A program made the position numbers and the translations under genes. The notes beneath the pieces were generated by a model. The model had not been told where the DNA came from, made no database searches, and worked only from the letters and a program-made list of their open reading frames with translations. Below, in pieces: positions 51,389 to 59,968 of a stretch of 64,000 bases of DNA (position 1 is its first letter; each line of letters begins with the position of its first letter). The DNA comes from a virus. The stretch spans positions 1 to 64,000 of IMG/VR virus record IMGVR_UViG_3300034378_000186. One strand, written 5' to 3'.

Positions 51389-53424
51389 TGGCAATTGTAA
51401 CGAAAACAGACATACCAGATGGAGCGATTTTAGAAATAAATTCTGTATTTAATCAAATTACAGTACAAAGTTTATTTGGTTTTTTAAATGACAATGCTTC
51501 AACCTATTATAATCAAGAATTCTGTTATTCTGTGGATGGTGGAACTTCATTTACATCTTATGTTGCTTTAACTGAATCAAATATAAGAAATGTTAATGCA
51601 AATCCTGCAAGTGATCTGGTTGTAAGATATAAGTATGTTCAAATTGCCAGTCCTGTGATAAATCAGGATATTGTTATAAAAGGTATTTATAGTGATTTAG
51701 TATATCCTTATTTTGAGAATTCTCTGTTTAAAGAATTCTTTGATTTTAATGATCATAATGTTTTGAATTGGGCTTTAAATGTTCTTGAGAAATTATATGA
51801 TCGTGGAATTACTCCTTTTTATGTTGATAGAAATAAAGGAGAGAATATATTTCAAGATGAAGATTATATAAGTATCTGGGTGACAATTTGTCATTTTTAT
51901 GCGATCTTAGTAATATACGGAAGGCAGTATTTAAATATAAGGGATAATGTAATTCTTTTAAGATTTTTCTTTGATTTCATTGGATTGTTTTATAATGCAA
52001 ATAATACATTGGAAGAACTTCAATATTTATTTGATAATTATATCCAGGAATTTAAAGATCGTGGAACAAATAAAATTCATGTTTTTAGGGATTCAGATAC
52101 AGAACCAAGTGGAGAATTATTAAGGTTGATAGATTATTTATATCCTGATGAATTTATATTTGCTCACTGTAAACCTGAAGCTGTAGGATGGAATATTGGG
52201 AATTCTTCTCCTTGTTATAGGGGTACTGAAAGTATAATCAATGCAATTAAGGGGTATGAATTTACTGATTTTGTGGAAGATCCTTCTAAATATCCTTTAG
52301 AAAATGATCAATATATTACCACTAATCATATTACAAATGGGGTTGATTTTGTAGATTCAAATATGGATGGATTAGCAGATGATTGGGTTGGTTCCGGATC
52401 TGGAAATACATATTCAATTGTTTCAGGTAATGGTTTTTCTGTAAAAGCTCAAAGGGTAGATTATCCTGGATTTTTACCTTCGTTTTTTGGAGTAATTCAA
52501 AATAATGTAGTTAATGCAGGATTTAAAGCAAAATTGAAATTTAAATATCGTTCTGATTCTCTTGTTCAGATAAAATTTGGATCTGTAACTGTGGCAAGTT
52601 ATCCAGTTAATGAAGGGGAAGCTAAAAGTGTTGAATTTGAATTTGTTCCCACAATGACAGGATCTATTTCTTTGGGAGCATTAAATGATATTGGTTATGC
52701 TGAATTTGGAGATATTTCACTTAATTGTGGATTGTTTATACAAGATATTCCGGATGGGGATTTCTCTGGAGTTTCAGAGGTAGAAGATGATACTAAGAAA
52801 ATAATTGTGTCACCTGAATTAAATTATGAGGTGAGTTTTAGAATAAAGAAAAATGATTCATTTGATAATGTTTCATTTGGAGTTCAGGCTTATGATGCTC
52901 AGGAAAATGCAATAAATTTGGTTTCAGTTATTGATGGATCTTCTTCTAATGATTTTTTTGTATCTAAAAATGTTACAAAAGTTACATCAGAAGAATATTG
53001 GGTAAGAGGGGTTATTTATAATAAAGATCAACCTGATGTTTCAGCAAATGATGCTTTATTAAATGTGGGATATGGAAAGAATTTAAGAATGGGTGAAAAA
53101 GTTGCTTTTATTATACCAAGAATAAGAATTAATGGTGATTTAGGTCCAAATCTTGCTTGCATTAGAGATATAAAAATAAGACCTGCAAATTTACCATTTT
53201 CTTTAGGATATTTAGGAGCTAAAAATTTTATTATAAATTGGGTTTTAAATAGAAGTGGGATTCCAAATGATAAGGTATCTCAGATAGTGAAACAATATTT
53301 AATACCATATAATAGCGTATATTTTCCAATTTATTTAACTGTAGAAAATTTAGGAACACAATTCTTAAAGTTGAATTCTGGAGGATATTTATTATTAAAT
53401 ACTGGTGGTCGAATAATACTTTAA
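51388..53424 (+). CDS. Baseplate wedge / tail-fibre connector protein
   Basis: 678 aa. The gene after baseplate J (gpI position). Helical N-terminal third (FKEFFDFNDHNVLNWALNVLEKL...). Middle and C-terminus contain carbohydrate-binding-like beta-sandwich stretches (TNGVDFVDSNMDGLADDWVG..., CBM-style). Likely links baseplate to fibres. Confidence 0.55.
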   Translation: MAIVTKTDIPDGAILEINSVFNQITVQSLFGFLNDNASTYYNQEFCYSVDGGTSFTSYVALTESNIRNVNANPASDLVVRYKYVQIASPVINQDIVIKGIYSDLVYPYFENSLFKEFFDFNDHNVLNWALNVLEKLYDRGITPFYVDRNKGENIFQDEDYISIWVTICHFYAILVIYGRQYLNIRDNVILLRFFFDFIGLFYNANNTLEELQYLFDNYIQEFKDRGTNKIHVFRDSDTEPSGELLRLIDYLYPDEFIFAHCKPEAVGWNIGNSSPCYRGTESIINAIKGYEFTDFVEDPSKYPLENDQYITTNHITNGVDFVDSNMDGLADDWVGSGSGNTYSIVSGNGFSVKAQRVDYPGFLPSFFGVIQNNVVNAGFKAKLKFKYRSDSLVQIKFGSVTVASYPVNEGEAKSVEFEFVPTMTGSISLGALNDIGYAEFGDISLNCGLFIQDIPDGDFSGVSEVEDDTKKIIVSPELNYEVSFRIKKNDSFDNVSFGVQAYDAQENAINLVSVIDGSSSNDFFVSKNVTKVTSEEYWVRGVIYNKDQPDVSANDALLNVGYGKNLRMGEKVAFIIPRIRINGDLGPNLACIRDIKIRPANLPFSLGYLGAKNFIINWVLNRSGIPNDKVSQIVKQYLIPYNSVYFPIYLTVENLGTQFLKLNSGGYLLLNTGGRIIL

Positions 53425-53435
53425 AAATAGAAATT

Positions 53436-55628
53436 ATGTCAGGAAAAACAGGACAAGTTAATATTCAGAGAAATCTTTTTTTAGAAAAAGAAGAAGTTTC
53501 TGCGATGCAAGATTTTATGATTAGAAATATTCCATTGTTTTTGTTTGAAAACAGTACTCAGTCTTATGGTATTGTGGAAAATCAGGCTATTAGTGGAAAT
53601 GATTTTTTGATTGAAGTTGGAACTAATGCCGGAACAATAAAATGTCAATATGATAGTTATGCAATTGACAATGATATGTTCTTGATGTTTCTGCAGCAAT
53701 TCGATAATTTCCCTATTCCTGCACAAGATCTTTATTATTGGATAAGGGTAAGTCATGAAGATTATAGAGCTGAACCTGGAGAAGTATCTGTAACTATTGA
53801 TGGTCAAGTTACTGGGGTTGGAACAACGTTTACAGAATTATTAAGAGGTCAAAATGCTAAGGCCCCTACAAGGATAAGATTTTATAAAGAAGATGATGAG
53901 GGTAATGAAATTTCTGTTTCAAATCAGGCTACTTATGAAGTTATTTCTATAAACAGCGATACAAGTATGATTATATCAGGAGAATTTATTCCTGAGTCTG
54001 GAGTGAAATTTGTAGTAGTAGGAGCTTATACGCTTGGAACAATTTTATCTTCTGAACAAAAAGAGGGTTTATATAAATATGATTGGTGTAAGGTTGAAGC
54101 TATTCAGGAAGTTGATTTGAATACTCCTCCTACAGATCCTGGGAATGGATATGTTGAAAATAAGACATTTTATATTGCAAGGGTAAGATGGAGTAGTGAA
54201 ACTGGAGTAACAATTAAAGATAAAAGGGAAGATTATTGGAGGTTGAATTTTGGAGAAATTATTGTTGATACTAAGGCGGAAAGGGATGCAAGTAATTTAA
54301 CCAATCTCAATATATATGATTGGATGAATAAACTTGAAACATATAATATGTTAAATCAAGCTTTAAAATTATATGAAGAATCTGATAATTCTATTATTTC
54401 AGGATGTATTGAAAATGGAGGTACTATATCTGAAGGTTTGGTAGTTCTTGATGGGGAATTATTAAAGGTAGATTCTCATACAAAATCAGGTACCTATTTT
54501 GAGAAAGTAACTGTTTCAGATCTTCCAAGGGCAACAGTAACAGCAGCAAGTGGAAATTTAAAATTTGATGATAATTCATTTAAAACTGGAGTAAGAAGGG
54601 TTGAATTAACTCAAGTGGTTAGAAAGGGGGTTTTCGATGTTTCATCTATTATTACTCCTCCAGATGAAGAATGGAGAAGACTTTGTTCTTTCCCCGAAGA
54701 TTATATTGGGATGTTTGGACTTAGATTTGAAAGACTTCTTCCTATAATAGGGACTATTTCAACAGATGTTTTAATTACTGTTCAACAAATATCTGGATCT
54801 CCTTCTGTTGTAATTACAGCAACAGGATTATTAGGGGTTGGAGCTTTTAAAGTGGTTCAAGAAAGTGGAGAACTTCATATTGAACTTTTATTTTCTTTTG
54901 TAGAATCTAATTCTAAATTAGAATTATATCCAATATTTAGTTCAATAAATGATATTACTTTATATGAGGGGGAATTACCTGTAGGAAATCAACCAGGAGA
55001 AATAGTTATATATATATCTGATAATGAAGATTCTTTTGTTCATTCAGGAGATATTTCAGGGAGAAACATTAATGCAAATTTAAATGTAACTGGAGAAAAA
55101 TTTGTTGCAAATGATCCTGAAGGAGTTAATTGGGGGGATGGTTATGATTTAAGACAAGATTTATCGGGTCCTTGGATTGATCAACCTATCACTTTAGCAG
55201 GTTCAGATACGGGTGGAACTTATTTATTTGATCTTTCTGCTGATTCGGTAAACTTTCATTGGAAAAGGGTTGGGGGGAATATGGTGTTTATTCAATGTAA
55301 AATATCAAATGTTGAATTCCCAGCTACACCAGATGCAGGAGGATTAAAAATAAAAGATTTACCTTTCACTGCTGCATTTGGATGTTATGGAACTTTCACT
55401 CATCGATGTTTAAATTTTGATGAGCATCCTATTGTTCCTGGTAGAGTTAGAATGGAGGCAGGATGGGATTATATAGTTTTATTAAAACAGGCTTTACATA
55501 GTAGTAATTTAAGTTGGAATGATGGTTATAGATTTGATTCCTTACCAAGTATAACGGTTGCAACTCATACTAATTATCCTACAAGATTTGATATTCAGTT
55601 TGGATTTTTTGTAGCAATTAATAGTTAG
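53436..55628 (+). CDS. Large tail fibre / baseplate protein
   Basis: 730 aa, strand-rich. The N-terminal part probably attaches to the baseplate (FLEKEEVSAMQDFMIRNIP). The middle contains short Ig-like and beta segments, and the C-terminus (MVFIQCKISNVEFPATPDAGGLKIKDLPFTA...) has the look of fibre-tip beta-sandwich domains. No signal peptide, unlike the fibres at 27-34 kb. Ends TAG. Confidence 0.55.
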   Translation: MSGKTGQVNIQRNLFLEKEEVSAMQDFMIRNIPLFLFENSTQSYGIVENQAISGNDFLIEVGTNAGTIKCQYDSYAIDNDMFLMFLQQFDNFPIPAQDLYYWIRVSHEDYRAEPGEVSVTIDGQVTGVGTTFTELLRGQNAKAPTRIRFYKEDDEGNEISVSNQATYEVISINSDTSMIISGEFIPESGVKFVVVGAYTLGTILSSEQKEGLYKYDWCKVEAIQEVDLNTPPTDPGNGYVENKTFYIARVRWSSETGVTIKDKREDYWRLNFGEIIVDTKAERDASNLTNLNIYDWMNKLETYNMLNQALKLYEESDNSIISGCIENGGTISEGLVVLDGELLKVDSHTKSGTYFEKVTVSDLPRATVTAASGNLKFDDNSFKTGVRRVELTQVVRKGVFDVSSIITPPDEEWRRLCSFPEDYIGMFGLRFERLLPIIGTISTDVLITVQQISGSPSVVITATGLLGVGAFKVVQESGELHIELLFSFVESNSKLELYPIFSSINDITLYEGELPVGNQPGEIVIYISDNEDSFVHSGDISGRNINANLNVTGEKFVANDPEGVNWGDGYDLRQDLSGPWIDQPITLAGSDTGGTYLFDLSADSVNFHWKRVGGNMVFIQCKISNVEFPATPDAGGLKIKDLPFTAAFGCYGTFTHRCLNFDEHPIVPGRVRMEAGWDYIVLLKQALHSSNLSWNDGYRFDSLPSITVATHTNYPTRFDIQFGFFVAINS

Positions 55629-55646
55629 TTATAAAAATAAATAAAG

Positions 55647-56228
55647 ATGAAAATATATTATACAACATCAGTTGGAACAGATGAAGAACAGAAGAATGCA
55701 AAACTTTCTTTAGGAGGTTTTAGATCTTCTTCAGTGGTTCCTAATTTAAGAATAGGAAATCTTTTTGGGGATATATCTGAGTATACAATTCAGATAGATC
55801 GTGATCAATATATTGCCCTGATGATAAGAAATGAAACAGAGGCGGATATAACAAATCTAAAGCTACATTTTGAATATCCAATAGACGATGAAGATAATAA
55901 TATTTCTGATACTTTATTTAAAATTGGAGCTGTTGAGCCTGGTGATGTTGATGGAGAAGAATATATTGAAAGATTACAAGATTTTTATTCAGCTCCTTAT
56001 TCAGTAGATTTTCATGAGGCAGATGGAATTGCAAATCAGGTCCTTTTAGGGGATCTTGCAAATAATACTTCCTTTGGATTATTTTTTTGTAGATCTTTAA
56101 AAAAAGATAAAATTTTGGAGGATTATCAAAATATGATTGAGAAGGATGAACCTGATAATTCTAATATTTATAGACAAAATGAACTACCTACAAAAGATGA
56201 AATCAAAATTGTTTTAAACTGGGATTAA
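55647..56228 (+). CDS. Hypothetical fibre-associated protein
   Basis: 193 aa, beta-rich, acidic. Contains NETEADITNLKLHFEYPIDDEDNN, suggesting a beta-sandwich. It follows the large fibre gene by 18 nt and closes the tail operon; next comes a promoter. Confidence 0.5.
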   Translation: MKIYYTTSVGTDEEQKNAKLSLGGFRSSSVVPNLRIGNLFGDISEYTIQIDRDQYIALMIRNETEADITNLKLHFEYPIDDEDNNISDTLFKIGAVEPGDVDGEEYIERLQDFYSAPYSVDFHEADGIANQVLLGDLANNTSFGLFFCRSLKKDKILEDYQNMIEKDEPDNSNIYRQNELPTKDEIKIVLNWD

Positions 56229-56235
56229 AAAAGGT

Positions 56236-56277
56236 AGTATATAATTTTTATATGTGGGTTTTTTTATGTATATTTGC
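56236..56277 (+). promoter_or_regulatory. Promoter with AGTATATAATTTTTATATG block
   Basis: AGTATATAATTTTTATATG (56236-56254) and TATATTTG (56269-56276), 12 nt before the GTG start at 56289. Same architecture as 5914-5954. Confidence 0.5.
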
Positions 56278-56288
56278 TGTTATAATCA

Positions 56289-56825
56289 GTGGGTTATAAT
56301 AGTTTTTTTGTGATTGATGAATTTTTAAAATATTACGAGGGGATTTACAGGAATGCTACAAACATGAATATTGATGTTTTTAGGAATCCCAAAAATAGGA
56401 AACTTGTTAGTAATCTTCTGGAAAGATTAAATAATTTATACCCAAGCATAGATGGTAAATTTCTTTTTGATTTTATAATACTTCAATTTAATCATTATGA
56501 AAATTTTATATTGGCAAGAGGTAAAAATCGTTTACAGCTTTCATGGTTGGTTGGGGATAAAGCAATAGAAAGGTGGAAAAATAAAAGTGAGAATTGGAAT
56601 TATTTTAATAGGGAGTTTTGCAAAAAATATAGGATTAAGGCTCCTGAAAAAAAATATCAGGTAAATGAAGAAGGTAGAAAAGAATTTAGAAGCAGAGAAA
56701 GGAAAAGATTTTATAACACTGAAAGGGGATTAATTCATTGTATGGAATTAGAATTATTTGAAAGTCTGAATAGTCAGTGTTTAGAATGTAATTATAAGAA
56801 TATTTGCAATGGAAAAAGTAATTGA
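56289..56825 (+). CDS. Hypothetical protein with C-terminal Cys cluster
   Basis: 178 aa with a GTG start behind a promoter. Mostly helical and basic. The last 20 residues have C-x2-C-x5-C (QCLECNYKNIC), a possible metal site, perhaps joined with the next Cys-rich protein, whose gene overlaps by 17 nt. Not recognised. Confidence 0.5.
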   Translation: MGYNSFFVIDEFLKYYEGIYRNATNMNIDVFRNPKNRKLVSNLLERLNNLYPSIDGKFLFDFIILQFNHYENFILARGKNRLQLSWLVGDKAIERWKNKSENWNYFNREFCKKYRIKAPEKKYQVNEEGRKEFRSRERKRFYNTERGLIHCMELELFESLNSQCLECNYKNICNGKSN

Positions 56826-57225
56826 TAAATGTTCTAAATGTGGAAATAAAAGGGTAATTGTTAATAAGAAATATTATTTGTGTGATGAATGTAATTACTT
56901 TAGACTCCATGGGGAAACGAAATATGATTCATTTCGTAGAAAACAGAGGGAACAGAATAAGAAGAGGAAGCATAAGAAAACCGGGGAATGGGAATTGTTC
57001 ATGGAAATATGGGCAGAAAGAGAACATAAATGCCATAATTGTGGGATAAGAATTTTTGTACCAAAACCAATAAATTTTATGCATAAGAAAAGTAAAGGGG
57101 CTTCTCCAAGTTTAAGACTGAAAAAAAGTAATATAGAAATTGTTTGTAGGGATTGTCATTATGCGTATGATTTTCAGGGGATGGATAAGTATAACGAAAG
57201 AAAAGATTTATATGACGGAGCGTAA
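56809..57225 (+). CDS. HNH-like zinc protein
   Basis: 138 aa. CSKCGN...CDECN zinc ribbon, a basic linker, then CHNCGIR...NFMHKKSKGASPSLRLKKSNIEIVCRDCHYAYDF. The order (CxxC, His-rich strand, Asn, CxxCH) matches small HNH nucleases such as recombination-type phage proteins. The TAA stop lies in the left end of a solo mobile element (GGAGCGTAA), so the C-terminus may have been altered. Confidence 0.55.
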   Translation: MEKVIDKCSKCGNKRVIVNKKYYLCDECNYFRLHGETKYDSFRRKQREQNKKRKHKKTGEWELFMEIWAEREHKCHNCGIRIFVPKPINFMHKKSKGASPSLRLKKSNIEIVCRDCHYAYDFQGMDKYNERKDLYDGA

Positions 57226-57262
57226 AACCAATTCATCGCTTTAGCGTGGGTGGGTAATTCAC
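57212..57262 (+). mobile_element. 51-bp solo IS200/IS605-type end (hybrid hairpin)
   Basis: TTTAT flank (57207-57211), then 38 bp identical to the left end of the 34379 element, then GTGGGTAATTCAC as at right ends. Internal sequence is absent. The left part supplies the stop codon of the HNH-like gene. Confidence 0.7.
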
Positions 57263-57269
57263 ATAGATA

Positions 57270-57821
57270 ATGGATAGAAAAAAGATAAAAAAGGTCACTG
57301 ATCAATATGATGCTTTAATAGGAGAAGGATTTCCTATTTCTCCTGTTGCAAAATCAGAAGTGGAAATAATTAAAGAATTAAGGGAAATATTTAAGAAAGT
57401 AAATTTTCATAATATAGTTTCAATCCTTGATGGATATAAAGATAAAGCTGATGAGGAAATCTCAAATGATTTATTGGAATTTAATACTAATTTTGAAAGT
57501 AATGTAAATGAAAATGAGGAAGAACCTCAGGAAGGTAGGGGTACTTCTGGTGGAAATATATTCACCAGGGTATTTATTAGAATTTTAGGAGGCCTGTATG
57601 AATTATCCTATATTTATAGTGTGGATAGGGAAAATAAATATGAAAATGAAGATAATTGTTATGTTTATTATATTATTCTGAATGAAATAGAAGATACAGG
57701 TAACAGATCTCTTTTTTATGCAAATAAGAGATTTAAGTTTTATAATGAGGAAGAAAGGGATGATGTTTATAATAGGATAGATAGAAATATCTCTTCAGAA
57801 AGAAACATCAAAATAATTTAA
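57270..57821 (+). CDS. Hypothetical protein
   Basis: 183 aa, charged, with helical N-terminus, acidic linker (ENEEEPQEGRGTSGG) and a C-terminal alpha/beta part. Begins 8 nt after the solo element, whose right end may supply its leader. Not recognised. Confidence 0.5.
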   Translation: MDRKKIKKVTDQYDALIGEGFPISPVAKSEVEIIKELREIFKKVNFHNIVSILDGYKDKADEEISNDLLEFNTNFESNVNENEEEPQEGRGTSGGNIFTRVFIRILGGLYELSYIYSVDRENKYENEDNCYVYYIILNEIEDTGNRSLFYANKRFKFYNEEERDDVYNRIDRNISSERNIKII

Positions 57822-57832
57822 AATCGATAGTT

Positions 57833-58051
57833 ATGGGAAATATTATAAAAGAAAATTTGAATCTAACAGGGATGGTAAAATTTCTGAATGAAAAATTTGG
57901 GAATAAAAAAACAGGAAAGAAATTTACTACTCAGGATGTTCAGCAATATATTGAATTAGGATCTCTTCCTAAATATCTTGGATTGTATGATATTGAAAGG
58001 GTAAAAGGGATTCATTCAGTAAAATTATATAATATTATTAAAAGAAATTAA
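57833..58051 (+). CDS. Small DNA-binding-like protein
   Basis: 72 aa, basic. GKKFTTQDVQQYIELGSLPKYLG looks like a helix-turn-helix or MerR-like pattern. Could be a regulator. Its stop touches the right end of the - strand mobile element. Confidence 0.5.
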   Translation: MGNIIKENLNLTGMVKFLNEKFGNKKTGKKFTTQDVQQYIELGSLPKYLGLYDIERVKGIHSVKLYNIIKRN

Positions 58052-58052
58052 T

Positions 58053-59289
58053 ATAAACTACCCATCGGCTAAAGACCGAATGGGTTTTAGACAATAACTA
58101 AGAATGCAAAGAGCAATACATAATCTGTCTTTCAGGCGTGTTTATAGCCGCCCCAAGCAAAGAGATAACCTTAGAAGCATTAAAATCTGCATCAATGGTA
58201 TCTACTTCACAATTTGTGTTGGTGCATTTAAACACCTTGTTGGTTCGTTTTCCAATATGTTTACAAGAGCTGCACGTCTGCGAAGTATAGGCAGGTGGTA
58301 CAACGATGCATTTCACACCATTAAGCAAAGCTTTGTATTCAATATACTGTCTAAGCATAGAGAAATTCCATTTACCAAGTTTAGTCCGAAACTTCTTGTT
58401 TCTTTTTTTACTTGTAAATCGGATTCCAGTAAGGTCTTCAATAGCGATTCCCTTGCCTTGCTCCTTAGCAGATTGAACAATAGATTTTGCGATAGTGTGA
58501 TTAACAATTTGGGCGTGCGTTTTCTCCCTTCCCGAAAGCCTTTTCAAAAGTCGTTTAGAACTTCTTGTGCATTTGGACTGGATAGAACTCCGAACCTTTT
58601 GACGTTTTTCCTTATACCTATTAAGGGAGTTGTTGGTGTGTTTCTCACCATCACTTGTTTCAACAATAGATGTGATGCCGAAATCCACTCCCGTAAATTC
58701 GGAAACATCTTTAATATCTACATCTGGAATATCAACACATTGAAACAAGAAAAATTTCCCTTTCCTGTAGATAAGGTCGGCCTCCCCTTTTATGTATGGA
58801 AGATACTTTTTGTTGAAACATTTAAAAGGTATTTTTTGTCTGCCACCAATACACCATATAGAAACAATGTCTTTTTTGTAGGTAAGAATCCTACTGTCAT
58901 AAGTAATTGCTCCAAAAGGCTTGAAAACACGTTTTTTCTTCCTATCAAGTTTATAAGCATCGTTCACTTTTGCGATGGCACGAACAATTACTTGTGCAGA
59001 AAGATTAGAGTTTTCCTTGATTTGATGGTAAACAAGTTTATGTATTTTGAACTGATTAAAAACTTTGTTTTCCCAAGCTATATTAGAAATAGCGTTGCAA
59101 CTTTTATTCACCGATTTAATGGTGTTAAGGAGCATCTGTTTATGTTCTTCCGTGGGTTCAAGTTTTATTTTAAGAGTCAAAACCATAAGGCAAATATACA
59201 AAATATTTCTATATTTGAAAATTATTATTTAACCAAAGGGAGAGCCACTTTCCTCCCATCGACACTTTGTGACCAATGGGTTTCCGTGG
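58053..59289 (-). mobile_element. Complete second-family IS200/IS605-type element
   Basis: On the - strand. Left end includes GGAAACCCATT and the hairpin CCCATTGGTCAC/GTGTCGATGGG (59248-59273). The tnpB is intact. Right end: hairpin CCCATTCGGTC/GCCGATGGG then TAGTTTAT at 58053. The exact left border is not certain (about 59280-59290). No tnpA. Predicted guide after TTTAT: ATTAATTTC.... Distinct from the TTCAC-ending family. Confidence 0.65.
58098..59186 (-). CDS. tnpB: Intact TnpB RNA-guided nuclease (second family)
   Basis: 362 aa from ATG 59186; the ATG at 59201 lies in the promoter TATATTTG (59191-59198), which leaves a 4-nt spacer. RuvC-I GVDFGITS, RuvC-II IAIEDLTG, zinc finger CSSCKH...CTNTNC and RuvC-III DADFNASK are all present. 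The WNFSMLRQYIEYKA and VPPAYTSQTCS stretches are typical of the family. It cuts DNA next to its TAM, guided by the omega-RNA made from its 3' end. This is the only tnpB in the window not interrupted. Confidence 0.85.
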   Translation of the reverse strand: MVLTLKIKLEPTEEHKQMLLNTIKSVNKSCNAISNIAWENKVFNQFKIHKLVYHQIKENSNLSAQVIVRAIAKVNDAYKLDRKKKRVFKPFGAITYDSRILTYKKDIVSIWCIGGRQKIPFKCFNKKYLPYIKGEADLIYRKGKFFLFQCVDIPDVDIKDVSEFTGVDFGITSIVETSDGEKHTNNSLNRYKEKRQKVRSSIQSKCTRSSKRLLKRLSGREKTHAQIVNHTIAKSIVQSAKEQGKGIAIEDLTGIRFTSKKRNKKFRTKLGKWNFSMLRQYIEYKALLNGVKCIVVPPAYTSQTCSSCKHIGKRTNKVFKCTNTNCEVDTIDADFNASKVISLLGAAINTPERQIMYCSLHS

Positions 59290-59296
59290 CAGTTTT

Positions 59297-59914
59297 ATGA
59301 AATTTGAGGCTAATTTTTTAACATTTGACCTGGAAACAGGGGGTTTAAAATCTGAAGAAAACCCTGTTTTGGAAGTTGCATTTTTTGCAATGGATAAAGA
59401 TCTTAATGAGATCGATAGTTATAATAGTTTGATAAAACCTTATGGTAAACTAAAAATCACAGATGGTGCTTTAAAGGCCAATGGATTAAATTTAGAAACA
59501 TTGGAAGAGAAAGGGAAAGAATGTAAAGAAGTAGCAGAAGATTTAGTTCAATTTTTTATAAAACATAAAAAAAGGAAAACATTACCTATTTTATGTGGGC
59601 ATAACATTGAACATTTTGATATTCCTTTTTTGGACCAATTTATGAATTTTTGTGGTAAAGATATTTCAAAGTTGGTTAATAATGATTTTATAATTGACAC
59701 ATTATGGTGGAGTAGAATAAGATGGGTTGAATCCATTAATTATAAATTGGTAACCTGTTGTGATAATGCAGGGATAGAATTAATAAATGCTCATAGGGCT
59801 GTTGCTGATACTAAAGCAAATCAAGAATTAGTTAGGTATTTTCTGAATAGTTTAAGATCTGGTCAATCATCAACAGTAATAGAAAAAAGATTTAGGGAAG
59901 AATTTGAATTTTAA
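59297..59914 (+). CDS. DEDDh 3'-5' exonuclease (DnaQ-like)
   Basis: 205 aa from ATG 59297 (MKFEANF); an in-frame ATG at 59276 lies within the mobile-element left end. Exo I FDLETGGL (Asp, Glu), Exo II GHNIEHFDIPFL (Asp) and Exo III HRAVADT (His, Asp) are complete. It could proofread replication or trim DNA. Beside terminase and helicase genes. Confidence 0.8.
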   Translation: MKFEANFLTFDLETGGLKSEENPVLEVAFFAMDKDLNEIDSYNSLIKPYGKLKITDGALKANGLNLETLEEKGKECKEVAEDLVQFFIKHKKRKTLPILCGHNIEHFDIPFLDQFMNFCGKDISKLVNNDFIIDTLWWSRIRWVESINYKLVTCCDNAGIELINAHRAVADTKANQELVRYFLNSLRSGQSSTVIEKRFREEFEF

Positions 59915-59917
59915 TAT

Positions 59918-59960
59918 ATAAACTACCCATCGGCTAAAGACCGAATGGGTTTCCTTGCCG
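59918..59960 (-). mobile_element. Solo end of the second IS family
   Basis: Read on the - strand: GGAAACCC (as in the left end at 59289), then 34 nt identical to the right end at 58053 (hairpin and TAGTTTAT). Placed precisely between the exonuclease stop and the terminase start. Confidence 0.65.
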
Positions 59961-59968
59961 AAAATACT

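Noticed and set aside
58104-59300. 398-codon + strand frame opposite the second-family tnpB
   Set aside because: Antisense shadow of a clearly functional TnpB with all catalytic motifs.
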